Below, in pieces: positions 43,104-54,833 of a DNA stretch of 64,000 nucleotides. Each line of letters opens with the position of its first letter. The stretch's first letter is position 1. The translations under genes were made by a program, and so were the position numbers. Origin of the DNA: Nymphalis io (taxonomy: Eukaryota > Arthropoda > Insecta > Lepidoptera > Nymphalidae); contig NC_065895.1 in the NCBI RefSeq assembly GCF_905147045.1, positions 10,607,001-10,671,000 of the forward strand. Reading direction: 5' to 3'. The notes beneath the pieces are model-generated. The model was given only the letters and a program-made list of their open reading frames with translations, was not told the origin of the DNA and searched no databases.

Positions 43104-44006
43104 TCGATTTACATTCAATCAATCAAAATCAACAGCCAATCGTTGTCCACTGCTGAACATAGGCCTCTCCCAAGGTGCGCCAAAGCTCCCTGTCCTCCGC
43201 CTTACGCATCCAGTTGGTGCCCGCCACCTTCTTAAGGTCGTCGGTCCACCTGGCTGGAGGGCGCCCTACGCTGCGCTTGCCGATTCGCGGTCTCCACTCT
43301 AGGACTCGTCTGCTCCAACGGCCATCGGTCCTACGACATACGTGACCAGCCCACTGCCACTTCAGCCTGCTAATTTTGCAAGCTATGTCGGTGACTCCGG
43401 TTCTTTTCCGGATAATCTCATTTCTGATCTTATCCTTCAAAGATACTCCGAGCATAGCTCGCTCCATAGCACGCTGAGCGACTTTGAATTTGTGGACTAG
43501 TCCCGCAGTTAGTGTCCACGTTTCGGCACCGTATGTCATGGCAGGTAAGACGCATTGGTTGAAGACTTTCGTCTTCAAACATTGCGGTATAGACGACTTG
43601 AGGACTTGACGAAGGTTGCCAAATGCTGCCCATCCCAAGCGAATTCTTCGATCGGCTTCCTTCTCGAAGTTGTTCCTACCGACTTGTATTATCTGTCCTA
43701 GGTAGGTATATTCACTAACAACTTCGAGAGGTTTCCCCTCGACGTATATCGGTCCCGGCACGACATGCCTATTGAACATGACCTTGGTCTTGTCCAAGTT
43801 CATACCGAGACCGACACACCGGGAAGACTCGCCTAGGCTACGCAGCATTTCGGTGAGTTGTTCCAGCGACTCTGCTATGATGACGATATCGTCGGCAAAT
43901 CGAAGGTGTGAGATGTACTCGCCGTTTACATTGACTCCATACCTAGTCCAATCCAGCGTTTTGAAAACGTCTTCCAACGCGTTGGTGAACAGTTTCGATT
44001 TACATT
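43104..44006 (-). mobile_element. 5'-truncated RTE insertion with 12-bp TSD (copy IV)
   Basis: A minus-strand RTE 3' part (43116-43994) between exact copies of TCGATTTACATT at 43104-43115 and 43995-44006. The tail after the stop codon (43129-43131) is short and made of TTGA units (43116-43128 reads CAATCAATCAAAA). It is the same subfamily as copy III, 3.7 kb upstream, but truncated further 5', so the two are independent insertions. Confidence 0.92.
43129..43994 (-). CDS. RTE reverse transcriptase C-terminal half (partial, frame intact)
   Basis: The open frame covers about 288 codons and runs up to the truncation point without a stop. From its first methionine it reads EDVFKTLDW, the catalytic box FADD (residues 27-30), a GMNLDKTK block, YTYLGQII, then the C-terminal region shared with copy III. 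It ends QQWTTIGC and TGA. The endonuclease, motif A and motif B are missing. The intact frame and near identity with copy III indicate recent insertion from a then-active source. Confidence 0.88.
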
Positions 44007-44044
44007 ATTTCAATCTAATTTAGGTAAGTGAATCAGTCTATATC

Positions 44045-44160
44045 ATAAATGTGCAACCAACCTTGAGAGCTAAGATGTTATTTATATCCATGGCTCACTC
44101 ACTCTTCTAATTATTATACTAATGCTTTCGTTGTTTGGTGATAGAATATGTGATGAAATC
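44045..44160 (-). repeat. SINE M, old fragment
   Basis: Minus-strand scrap ('caaccaaccttgagagctaagatgtta', 'ggctcactcactcttc', 'gatagaatatgtgatga') just right of the RTE insertion. Confidence 0.5.
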
Positions 44161-44447
44161 GTTGTATTATCTGACTTGATTTTCATGTATTTTAAATTTA
44201 ATCGCTTACAAATTCATTTACCTTTTTATTTCACGTCATGTCATTCGTTTACGTTTTTATTGTAGAACTTCCAAAAAAAATTATATACATATCGACTTAT
44301 TGTAATTGACTTAAACTGCCTCGAAATAATTAACCAATTATATCATGTTACGCGAAACACACGTCACTAGCACACACACATGTCACGTTTAGACCACGCA
44401 CTCACACACAAGCATTTTTAACATTGAATAATTTTAAGGTTATATTG

Positions 44448-44746
44448 TAACAGGCTGTGAATGTCCCACTGCTGGGCTAAAGGCCTCCTCTCCTCTTTTT
44501 GAGGAGAACGTTTGGAGCTTATTCCTCCACGCTGCTCCAATGCGGGTTGGTGAAATACACATGTGGCAGAATTTCAGTGAAATTAGACACATGCAGGTTT
44601 CCTCACGATGTTTTCCTTCACCGTAAAGCACGAGATGAGTTATAATCACAAATTAAGCACATGAAAATTCAGTGGTGCTTGCCCGGGTTTGAACCCACGA
44701 TCATCGGTTAAGATTCACGCGTTCTTACCACTGGGCCATCTCAGCT
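44448..44746 (-). repeat. SINE S, full length
   Basis: Minus-strand full copy, close to consensus. On the minus strand the A box (GGCCCAGTGGTAAGA) and B box (GGGTTCAAACCCGGGC) are perfect matches to a tRNA-type promoter. It is one of the youngest S copies here. The 285 bases before it (44161-44447) are AT-rich and featureless. Confidence 0.85.
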
Positions 44747-44747
44747 C

Positions 44748-45390
44748 ATATAGTTGTTCTTTTCTATAATTTTTAATTATGAATCGGATCTTGCGTGGCT
44801 TTATAGTATTCAAAAGTATAAAGAATGTCGTTATAACCTAAATATATTGAAATATGCTTCAGCTTGTGTTCATATTATTTATCAAAGAGTTAAACAAACT
44901 TTTGCAGTAACTTTTTAAAATTAAAGGTTTCAGTTGCGAATTTTAACTTCTAACAATTTGCACGCTCTTTTTTCAAATAGAAATATTATCTAGCGCATAA
45001 TATCTTATTCCGTGAACTGATCTACATTTACAAAGGAATGAGGCGTAAACCAACATTGCTATTAACAATGTAGCACGAAGGGGTGTAAGCATGATTGGAT
45101 TTCAAACTACTCGTAGTTTAATAGCAAACAAACCAACTTCGTGCCGATGAATATCAGGTGTTATAAATGATTCAATAGTTTATGATCAATATTAATTTAT
45201 TGGAGCTAAATAATATTATGTGATTGAGTTAATTTTAAATGTTGTTCGTGTTAATTCATTCTAAAAATATGTCGTAAAAATTATGATTGTTTACTAGGAT
45301 AAAAGAACAAAGGAAAGCTATTAACTTGTTTAAAATTTCATATTCGAAAACTAAATGGATTTTAAAATAACTCAGTGGTACAAAAGTTTT
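44748..45390. other. AT-rich stretch, nothing recognised
   Basis: About 640 bases without features. Confidence 0.4.
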
Positions 45391-45602
45391 TTTTATCACT
45401 GGAAAATGCATTACGCGTTTCCCATACGGAAACGGGAACGGTGTAGGGTATATGGGACCCGCCGGTGTCCAAGGCGACGAGTGCGCCCGAACGTCGGAAT
45501 TCCCGCTAAAAACCATCGTTACCCTTTCCGTCTTAACGTGGAGCGCCACGGGATCGCTAGTGCATACTATCTTGAAGTGGTACAAAACTAACCTAACCTA
45601 AC
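45391..45602 (+). repeat. Unclassified GC-rich repeat X, copy 2
   Basis: A better-preserved copy of repeat X. It contains 'gcattacgcgtttcccatacgg', TGGGACCCGCCGGTGTCCAA, 'cgaacgtcggaattcccgctaaaaacc' and 'accctttccgtcttaacgtggagcgccacggg'. It ends with CTAACCTAACCTAAC (45588-45602), which resembles insect telomere units but is only about three repeats long. The minus strand is open across the block without recognisable protein motifs. Confidence 0.6.
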
Positions 45603-46834
45603 AAAAAGTATTTTTATCTTTAATTTTTCATTCATTTACAAACATGATGTGAATAAAGTCTTTCTTATTATCATTTCACTTTGAATGCAAAATAGGATCT
45701 TATTGTTATGTAATTACTATATTTGACTTTGACTATTAAAGCATTATTAGTATAACAGCTTCAAACTTAAGCAACATGAATGTATTGGCAAATCGCCAGT
45801 GCAATCATATTATTTACTGTTTATTATCGAGGATGAAATTTGTAAAGTCAATCTCGGCAAATACGAAGTTAGATCATAAATCTAATGCAATGAAATATCG
45901 GAAATGAAAAATTTTATAGATTTACTGTACGATATTGAGTAACTTTAAAATTTATATTTTTTTCCTAAATCTTTATTTAAGATTAATAATAACATCTTTT
46001 ATTAATTGTATATGTTTCAATTATTAACTTTTATGTGCTTAACTTATATCATAGCGATCCAGCCGCTATATATTCAATCTCCTATTAAAGAAACCGCGGG
46101 CTCAAGTGAAACGCGCTTTAAATAAAAATTAAACGCATTACAGTCATGAACAAAAGGCAGTTTCATAATAGAATTGTTAAAAGTCATAATGGACATAATC
46201 GTTCGCAGAGCAACTGCTTGGCAGATCGCCAGTGCTGCAGCTGAGAAATTCGTTCTTTAATACTTTTTAGTACTGACTTAATTTATAAAGCTAACTTCTG
46301 TGGAGCATGACCTAAAACTGAGATTTTTAATTCACCGATTCTGCAATATTTCCCAGATTTATTAAAGGGATTTATGATACTTTTTAGAGAATAATAACAA
46401 CTTAACTCTCAAAGCATTTAACAATGTAAAATCTTGTAAAGTTTCTTTAAAATTAAGAAGAAAATAGCGAGATTGCAATTATTTGTAACTAAAACTCAAA
46501 ATCATAAAATACTTGATACAATTGAAAAACACGATTTAATTGTAATAATCCAGTTATTTAAAATACAGACAGTTTGTAAATTATTGTATAAATAGTATTT
46601 TGATAAAGTCGCCTACCGTGAATGATATATTAAAACCATAAATCACATTATTAGTAGTTCAAAATCACGTACGTAAATATTAAAAAAAATGTATTTGTAG
46701 CCATTCTGTTTATAGCAATTATCAAAAGATTGATAGGAATTTTTCACGCATCAACTCTTTTTTTCATTAGTTTCAGAGGAGATACGACTAAAATAAAATA
46801 TAGAACCTAAAAATAATGTTATAATTATAGAAGC
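45603..46834. other. AT-rich stretch, nothing recognised
   Basis: About 1.2 kb. Weakly similar short phrases at 45790 and 46220 ('cagatcgccagtg'/'aaatcgccagtg') are too short to interpret. Confidence 0.4.
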
Positions 46835-47127
46835 CGAGATAGCCAAGTGGTAAGAACACGTCAATATTAACCGATGATCGTGGGTTCAACCCCGGGCAAG
46901 CACCACTGAATTTTCATGTGCTTAATTTGTGTTTATAATTCATCGCATGCTTGACGGTGAAGGAAAATATCGTGAGGAAACCTGCATGTGTCTAATTTCA
47001 TTAAAATTCTGCCACATGTGTATTCTACCAACCCGCATTGGAGCAGCGTGGTGGAATAAGCTCCAAACCTTCTCCTCAAAAGGGAGAGGAGTCCTTAGCC
47101 CAGCAGTGGGACGTTAACAGGCTGTTA
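46835..47127 (+). repeat. SINE S, full length
   Basis: Plus-strand full copy. It has A box GATAGCCAAGTGGTAAGA, B box GTGGGTTCAACCCCGGGC and a complete body to 'gcagtgggacgttaacaggctgttact'. Confidence 0.8.
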
Positions 47128-48217
47128 CTGTATAAACAAACATTTTAAAAAACTAAAAAATAACTCTTGCTTTTTGGACTTGCAGGTGACGCAAAAAATG
47201 GAGATATCACGATGCAGTTTTAACTTATACTTGTATGTAGGAGTCCAGTGATAATTTAAAGCTAAATTCAATATTAAAGCGATTACTATTTTAAATATAA
47301 TTATCCTAATATCCGTAATATGTTTTCATTCACCTACGGCTGCTGAGAGTAGTTACAATATTGCCATAATATAGTAAGTATATATATAGTATTATATTGT
47401 GCGAAAGATATTAACTATTACGAGGGTGGATTAAAAAGTTTGCAGCATGCATATTAAAACAAAATCGCAAGTTTATGAACTAAATCATCTTTCTTTGTGC
47501 ACTTTTAATGTGGTTATCATTAAAGCTGTCGCACCATTTTTAAATAACTTCAGAATACGAATTGATGAATAACCGCTGCGATCTTACAGTTTGATGATTT
47601 GTTTTAATTGGGAAATGTGAATTTGTATTTAGAAAGTGCAATATTATGTTTCAATGGTTGTACGACATTTCCATAACGTAAAACTTTTCCAACATGGCCG
47701 ACTTCTAATGCATTGAATAACAACTAGTTAGAGAATAATATTTTAGATGTAATTCATGTTAGATCTCTTTAGTAAATTCAATAATTGCCCATTACGACTA
47801 CTTTTAAATTCAAGAAAATCGGTTTTTGATTACAGACGAAATAGCTCCAATGTGTCTTTTAATGCGATTAAACCGGTTTTATCAGAAAATTGACACTTAA
47901 AAGAGATCATTGTTTTGATTTAGTTGTTTATGTAATTGATCCATGTTCCATCACATAACACTTAGAAAATTGCAATTAATTATTTATGATTAATTTTTTT
48001 AATTCAGCTCACCACTTTTAGAGGTTTCATTTTAAATCGTCACATTGTCTGCATTTATCTTTAATACAACCCTTTCTTCAAAAGATATTTTTAACTATCT
48101 CCATTTTTAAAAGTGACCTTTTACTTTATATTCAATAAATCTCTGTATGGTTATAACTAATATGCTTTTAAAATGCAACGTGATACCAACTAAAGAGTTG
48201 ATGATTAGCATGAAGGT
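47128..48217. other. AT-rich stretch with a possible mariner relic
   Basis: About 1.1 kb. At 47417-47700 the sequence starts ACGAGGGTGGATTAAAAAGT, reminiscent of degraded mariner-type ends. No transposase frame or second terminus can be seen. The rest is featureless. Confidence 0.25.
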
Positions 48218-48320
48218 AATGACAGGCTGAAAATGTCTAATATGGGTTGGTGGTTGGTTCACACGTGTGAACAAGGAGAACAGTTTAAAACAGGGGAAAA
48301 GTCAGTGGTGCTTGGCCTAG
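48218..48320 (-). repeat. SINE S, degraded fragment
   Basis: Minus-strand scraps ('gacaggctgaaaatgtc', 'atgggttggtgg', 'gtcagtggtgcttgg') in SINE S order with much deleted. Confidence 0.4.
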
Positions 48321-48340
48321 GCCAATAGAAAATAAGAACA

Positions 48341-48369
48341 TAACTACAGGTCTACTAGACCTGTAGTTA
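48341..48369. repeat. Perfect 13-bp hairpin
   Basis: TAACTACAGGTCT (48341-48353) pairs exactly with 48357-48369 around a 3-base loop. Confidence 0.75.
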
Positions 48370-48894
48370 ATATTTACATTTTCTAATGTCATATCGTATT
48401 TATGGTTGTAATAAGTGACGTTGAAAATATGTGACATTTAATTTAATAACGAGAAAAACATTGTAACTGTAATGGAGAATGATGTATGTCCAGTCCAATC
48501 TGAAAACAATACTTCAATGTTGAAATAACGTTGTGTATTTTATATGAATATTTTATTTTGACTTTTTGGATGACATCCTACCATCGCATCATTCTTGGTC
48601 TTTATTTCATAAAATAATTTAACAAAATAAATACAATAAAAACAGACTTCTGGAAAAAAAATATCAACTGACATTATAACTGACGTATAAGAAAAAACAC
48701 ACAGAAACAATTTTTATTATCTGAAAAGAGACGCAGTATAATTAAAAAAAAAAACATTGTGTCCTTACATTTACGATAAAATAATTTTAAATATTTTATT
48801 TTATCATATTACCTAACCTTGAGATCGGGACATAGTGTGGCACCCATGCGCTGAACTTGTCTTGTGTATATATGTATAATACTAGCTTTACCTA
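48370..48894. other. AT-rich stretch, nothing recognised
   Basis: About 525 bases without features. Confidence 0.4.
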
Positions 48895-49114
48895 CCGTAA
48901 CAGCCTGTGAATGTCCCACTGCTGGGCTAAAGGCCTCCTCTCCTCTTTTTGAGGAGAAGGTTTGGAGCTTATTCCACCACGCTGCTCCAATGCGGGTTGG
49001 TGGAATACACTTGTGGCAGAATTTCAGTGAAATTAGACACATGCAGGTTTCCTCACGATGTTTTCCTTCACCGTAAAGCACGAGATGAATTATAATCACA
49101 AATTAAGCACATTA
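48895..49114 (-). repeat. SINE S, head-truncated
   Basis: Near-consensus minus-strand copy that stops at 'cacaaattaagcacat', so the tRNA-like promoter is missing. That is the pattern of 5' truncation during retroposition. Confidence 0.8.
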
Positions 49115-49509
49115 AAGCTTTACCTGCTCGCGTTATATTTCGGAATTGCTAAGTACCAACTTTCTTTCTTTAAAAATGAAGGATTGTCATATAAATTTTC
49201 AACATTTTTTAGTAGGAAAAATGATTTTCATGTTCCAGCCCCAGTAGTTTAAACTGTGCGTTGATATGTAAGCCAGTCAGTCAGTTAGTATATATATATA
49301 TATTTAATTTTATTTATCTATTTAGTTGTTTTATCAGTCAACTTCTAAGCTAATTTTAAACATATAATTAAATATAAAAGAATTATATATTTACTAAGTA
49401 TTGTTCCTGTAACTTGATAATTATCAATATTTGATTACCGATATAGATTCAATACATGAAAACAAACAGTTTTTTTAATAGATTACAATACAAATACAAT
49501 GAAAATATT
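49115..49509. other. AT-rich spacer
   Basis: Includes a short TA run at 49288-49302. Nothing else. Confidence 0.4.
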
Positions 49510-49803
49510 ACTGGTGGTAGGGCTTTGTGCAAGCTCGTCTGGGTAGGTACCACCCACTCATCAGATATTCTACCGCAAAATACAATACTTGATATTGTTG
49601 TGTTCCGGTTTGAAGGGTGAGTGAGCCAGTGTAATTACAGGCACAAGGGACATAAAATCTTAGTTCCCAAGGTTGGTGGCGCATTGGATATGTAAGCGAT
49701 GGTTGACATTTCTTACAATGCTAATGTCTAAGAGCGTTGGTGACCACTTACCATCAGGTGGCCCATATGCTCGTCCGCCTTCCTATTCTATAAAAAAAAA
49801 AAA
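49510..49803 (+). repeat. SINE M, full length
   Basis: Near-consensus copy with a 13-base A tail. ATTACTG occurs at both ends (49507-49513 and just after the tail), so a short target duplication may overlap the SINE start. Confidence 0.82.
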
Positions 49804-50227
49804 TTACTGTAGTCAGTAAATATTTTATATATCAATTATATGTATTACATGTATATATTGTGACGTAATGTATTTTGCAATCTGCTGCGTAATACGTAGT
49901 CATCAAAGCCGCACATATCGATTTCACTTTAATTCAACACGCAAGCAGCTGTTGCTTGCCACTATTAAAACCACGAATGAAAGCTTTTATTTGTAGAGCT
50001 TAAAATCCTCTTTATTGAAAGACTTAGCCTAACTTTTATACAAATCATTTATTATTTTATAAGTCTTGACACACTTCAACAGTTCTTTCTAACTTTCTAA
50101 CTTTGATTATACAATGCTTTTGTTATTCAAGTTCGGTTACTTATTGAATTATTGAAATGTAATGTCCAGCAATAGCGAATTATTGACACAATATTAGATA
50201 CGTACTATAAATTTAAAGTTAAGGTGG
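49804..50227. other. AT-rich spacer, nothing recognised
   Basis: About 420 bases without features. Confidence 0.4.
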
Positions 50228-50534
50228 GCTGATAAAATGTTTTTGGGTTTTTTGGCCGAAGAATCTCTTTAGAAGCCTGGAGCCTGGAAATGGAAGTGTA
50301 CACTCCCGTACCTCGGAGAGCACGCAAAGTCGTTAATCCTGTGCCCAAAACTTTTTCCGATTATGTCAGATCGCCGTCTCATTGTATTATAAGAGTGAGA
50401 GAAAGAGAGTATCTGCGTTTGCGTACACACTTGTGCACTAATAACACTACCAATATATCAATATGTCCTGCGCAGTTGGCTAATATTTCTTGAGATTGGC
50501 CGCCTTGGCCGAAATCGGTTAGGAGGGCATTATT
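50228..50534 (+). repeat. SINE G, head-truncated
   Basis: Plus-strand SINE G from the 'gggttttttggccgaagaatctc' region to 'ccgaaatcggttaggagggcatta'. The tRNA-like head is missing. Confidence 0.7.
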
Positions 50535-51134
50535 TAAAGTTGCTTTAAAAATTTAAAACTAAAACATATTTTTTTTTTGCAAAATCATAAAAAAAAATTA
50601 AATTTTAGAAGATATTACTTACATAATTATGTCGCCGAAAAGTATTTACATTGTATTGTAATTCGAATATTCGAACGAGTGACTAATTACAACGTATATT
50701 TAATTATCGTTAATAATTTTAATTCGTAATTTATTGTTTTTATTTCATCGTAGTTTCTTTGCAGTAAAACCTAAATTAAATGTTAAGGTCTTGAATTCGA
50801 CTCAGTGTAACGACGCATTAACACAACGTGTTCATGTGTCCACTGTATGTTCTAACATTATTACCGAAGCCTAAAACTACTATGGGTTACGAGCGATCGT
50901 AAAATGCCTGTTGGAAAACAGGCCTTTCTCATACAGAATTTTTATACTTTATGACCCAGCTCAGTCTATTACGGGGTTCTTGGGAAATACGTTTACGATC
51001 TCAGATTTTATTTTTGTTGCTATATTATCAAGAACTTAATGCGTCGTTAAATAAAAAGCGTATTTTAACAAGAAACTTAACGAACAATCATTAGTTCTTG
51101 TCACGATTGTTATTTTAATACTAAGAGAGGTCCT
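50535..51134. other. AT-rich stretch, nothing recognised
   Basis: About 600 bases. A small hairpin CCTGTT-GGAA-AACAGG lies at 50906-50921. No gene. Confidence 0.4.
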
Positions 51135-51335
51135 CGATGGACCAGTGGCTACCCGGTAATCTTAAATAAAGATTGCGTCTTCAAACCTGGGCAAACACCT
51201 ATAGGGTTCATATGCTTATAATGTATCTTAAAGAAAAACTATCGTGAGGACAATAGTAATTAATAAAATTCTGCGACGTTATACACGTACCACCGCATTA
51301 GAACAGCGTGGTGAATTACACTCCAAGAGTAGAGG
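51135..51335 (+). repeat. SINE S, old copy
   Basis: Diverged plus-strand copy with a recognisable head (GATGGACCAGTGGCTACCCGG) and a body with several small deletions. Confidence 0.5.
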
Positions 51336-52008
51336 ACTACTTTTCATTTAATTTACAGTGAAAGCAAAGAAAAACTGTACTTTTTGTGTATGAAATCAAT
51401 GTTCACAACTTTTGCGTCAAACGAACGAAGCGAACTTCTAAAGCTAAGCTGAAAATGTCACCACAGTTACAAAACGAACAAGTTTTTTGAGCATACTTAA
51501 TATATAATAGTTCTTTTAGACGTTTGTAAAACTTTGTCGAAATAAGTCTCAATCACAATCTACAACAGCAGCTCGTGCTGATTTACGAATGAGTTCCAAA
51601 AGTTTTTGAACATTCTTAAAATATTATGAATACGTTAATACGAAAACGCGAACACTTCTACTAAATGCTTGTTACGACGCTTTTAAATTTAATTCTTAAT
51701 TTTTTATACGTTATTTATACAATAAAATTTGTTCTTTTGGTTTAGAAATTGTTTATTACTAAATTATGATTGTAACTCTTAACCATTACTTTGTATAGTT
51801 ACCATTCCATCATTACAATTTTGTACAAAATTAACCTTTTTATTTGTGTGTACAGAATGTGATATTTTAAAATAGAATTAGTTTATATTCAATATAAAAT
51901 AAACTATATTCTTTATGATGGCAACTAGGAGGTGAGTGTCAAAAATATAACTTCTGGATGAATAACAGGAGTATTTTAGAGTAGAATTGAGAGATAAGTT
52001 TCAGAGTC
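51336..52008. other. AT-rich stretch, nothing recognised
   Basis: About 670 bases without features. Confidence 0.4.
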
Positions 52009-52208
52009 AATTAGGAGTTAGAAACGTGTTACACTCCTGTAACACTTAAAACTATATTCCTGTGACTGATCTGTTTCCGGTTATTAGCCATGTCAAGCTA
52101 CAATCCCATTTGAGTGATGATATGGTTTGTCAGTTGGGTTATCGTACATACTAGACTGTCTTTAAGATTGGTCACCGTGGCCGAAAATTCAGTCAAAACA
52201 TTATTTAT
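52009..52208 (+). repeat. SINE G, old fragment
   Basis: Strongly diverged plus-strand body ('tgatctgtttccggttattag', 'gcgtac..tact' region, 'aagattggtcaccgtggccgaaaattcagtc'). Confidence 0.45.
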
Positions 52209-53569
52209 GTCGAATTAAAAAAATCGTACTTTTTATGATAAAATAGCACACATAAAGTCGTTTCTTCCTATACTTAAGCACCTCACTATCAATTGAGGCC
52301 GCTTTAAAGGTACTCTCAAGTTATTATCGCTTACAAGCTTATCCCCGAGAGACGTAGGAAAGAGACGTTACGATAGGAAACACTTTATATTCGGTATCTA
52401 CTAAAGATAGCGTTTTTATTCGTATTTACTACGGACGTATTAAAAGAGCTTTCAGATTTTAGTATCAAAATAAACATCTTTATGAGTATTTTTATATATA
52501 TGTACAGATACGTATAATTAAATTGTAATAGGGCTATCTCTCGTGGAATATCATCGAAATAGGTCGAATATGAAAATATTTAAATCTTAAATTTTATTTT
52601 AAATCTTAAAGCGATTTTTTCGTCTTTTGTATCAAGCTCGTTATAGTCGTAAGTATTTTTTTTTAGAATTAACATTTATTATCTCCTTCGTTAATATTAT
52701 TTTTATATTATTTTATACGTTTCGTTTAAAATGTTTCAATCCCACCCGTATAGAAAGGATCAAATTCTTAGGATTAAGTCAAAATTTGAATCTTATCTGA
52801 TATTCTTAATAATAATTTTAGGCACTTTTTAGCTGTACTATTAATTTATTGACTTATGCTATTTGAATGGTTCATACAGTTTGTATATATTGAGTTAAAT
52901 AGTGAATAATGAAGTTGTAAGTGAAATAAGTACCTGATCAGAAATATAAAAGTCAGTTCTGTTGTTACTTCGAAGAGTCAAAAATACGTCTATAAAATAT
53001 ATTTTTTTCCGTACTTTGTTATGTATCGTTTATAAAATAATATAACATCACAATATAAAAAAAGACATTAGACTAAATATAGCTACAAACATATTTTTTT
53101 TGCGAATGAAGAATTACATTAAAGCAAAGTCTCTTAAATAAGCTAACATTACGTTAAAATCATTCTTGAGAACAACTTTGCACTACAACATTTTATACTT
53201 TAATTATATTTTTCCGTTCTACCATTTTGTTCACATTAAATCTTAAATAATATTACACTTTTTTCAGTTTCTTTATAGCGAAAAGTTTTTCTTGCTAAGT
53301 TTTACTACTATTTAACTCTAAAAGTAATTTAAAAGAGCCTGCTAGGAGAAGCCGTGACCAAAGCGCTAATGTTCTATAGTTCTGAACTAGGCAATATGCC
53401 AACATTACTTCAACATATTATATTATGAATGAATGTTGAAGTATAATAAAAAATATATATTAGACTATTTTATTATAATATTATTATAATTATTATAATG
53501 TAAAATCAAAGATTAGTAATTTTTGTTTATACTCGCTCTTAATTTATTTTATAAAAACTTACTGCTGAG
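52209..53569. other. Long AT-rich stretch, nothing recognised
   Basis: About 1.36 kb. No frame over 60 codons and no nameable repeat. Confidence 0.4.
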
Positions 53570-53760
53570 GTCACGATGCACCAACAAATGTATGTCCACT
53601 AGGACGTACATGTGGTAATATTCTATCAGATGCTTGCAGCAAGTTTCCTCATAATATTTTCCTTTCTAGTACTCGGTTTTTAGGTGAGTGATAAACACAA
53701 TTAAGCAAATGAAATATTTCATTAATATCTACTACTAACCCATATCGGAGGCTTTTTTAA
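53570..53760 (-). repeat. SINE S, very old fragment
   Basis: Minus-strand scrap with 'gcttgcagcaagtttcctcataatattttcctttc' and 'caattaagcaaatgaaat' in family order. Confidence 0.35.
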
Positions 53761-54698
53761 CACTTCCCCCTAATAAATAATTTATTATATTATTTTTTTA
53801 TATTTTTAATTTTTATAAACACTCATAAATCATTTTACAATATATTAAAGAAATTCGTAATAATACGAATAGTAATAATCAAAACTTTACTGTATATATT
53901 ATTTACAAAGTGATTAATTGAAAATTTTTCACCGTCATGCTTCATCAAAAAAAAAAGCCATTTGTGGTTGTGTAGATTACTAAATATGTATCTCACACAA
54001 AGGTATATCATACAAAGGTTATAAGAAAATAATTATATTGACACAGACAATTTTAAAACAACACAATGAAACAACAATATTGCCATTTCGGATCCGATGA
54101 AACCACAGTACCCGTCGTTAGGTTTTAAGAAATTGCTCATGTCTGTCTTATAAATTAATCATTTCCAACTCCAAATAACCAATACAACATAAATGTATTG
54201 TCTATCGTAGCAAAAATATTACGTTCTCTTGAAATAATATTTGTATATAGCATTTAATATCAGCTGATCTCACGCTATTTTTAGTATATTCATTCCATAT
54301 ATTTTTATGTATATATTTGTGTATGTCTCATAATGTGAGTACATTATTTTTCTAGTTAGGGGCGAGCCTAAAGCCATCAAATTTCATTTAATTTCACCCC
54401 TCACATGCCACTCATCGATACGCGATCTCTTTTCTATACTTTCTCTATATCCACGATGGATTATTGTATTTTTTTCTTGTCTATATTTACAAATTATTCT
54501 TGAGAATATATTGTAGTTTTTTTAACAATGTAATGATAATATAGTCTTATCAAATATAACATATATTACATATATTGATGTATGGGTGATATGCGCCAGG
54601 AGATGTTGTTTTTCGCTAAAAGAAAATGTAGTAAGCCTACTGTCGTAAGTCAATAGCTTTTTATCGATTTAAAAAGCTCTAGATTATTTGTAAATATA
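53761..54698. other. AT-rich stretch, nothing recognised
   Basis: About 940 bases without features. Confidence 0.4.
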
Positions 54699-54822
54699 AT
54701 TGTTGTGTTCCGGTTTGAAGGGTGAGTGAGCCAGTGTAATTACAGGCACAAGGGACATAAAATCTTAGTTCCCAAGGTTGGTGGCGCATTGGCTATAAGT
54801 GATGGTTGACATTTCTTACAAT
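54699..54822 (+). repeat. SINE M, left part of a copy split by RTE
   Basis: A 5'-truncated SINE M starting at 'attgttgtgttccgg' and running to 'tgacatttcttacaat'. There the RTE begins. The rest of the same SINE resumes at 58040. Confidence 0.88.
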
Positions 54823-54833
54823 TTTTTTTTTTT

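Noticed and set aside
45256..45585. 109-codon minus-strand frame over repeat X
   Set aside because: It joins AT-rich flank to the repeat, has no known domain, and copy 1 of the repeat does not keep the frame. It may only reflect GC-rich repeat sequence lacking stops.
45588..45602. CTAACCTAACCTAAC resembling insect telomere repeats
   Set aside because: Only about three units, at the end of a dispersed repeat, with no longer array. Not evidence of a telomere or fusion site.
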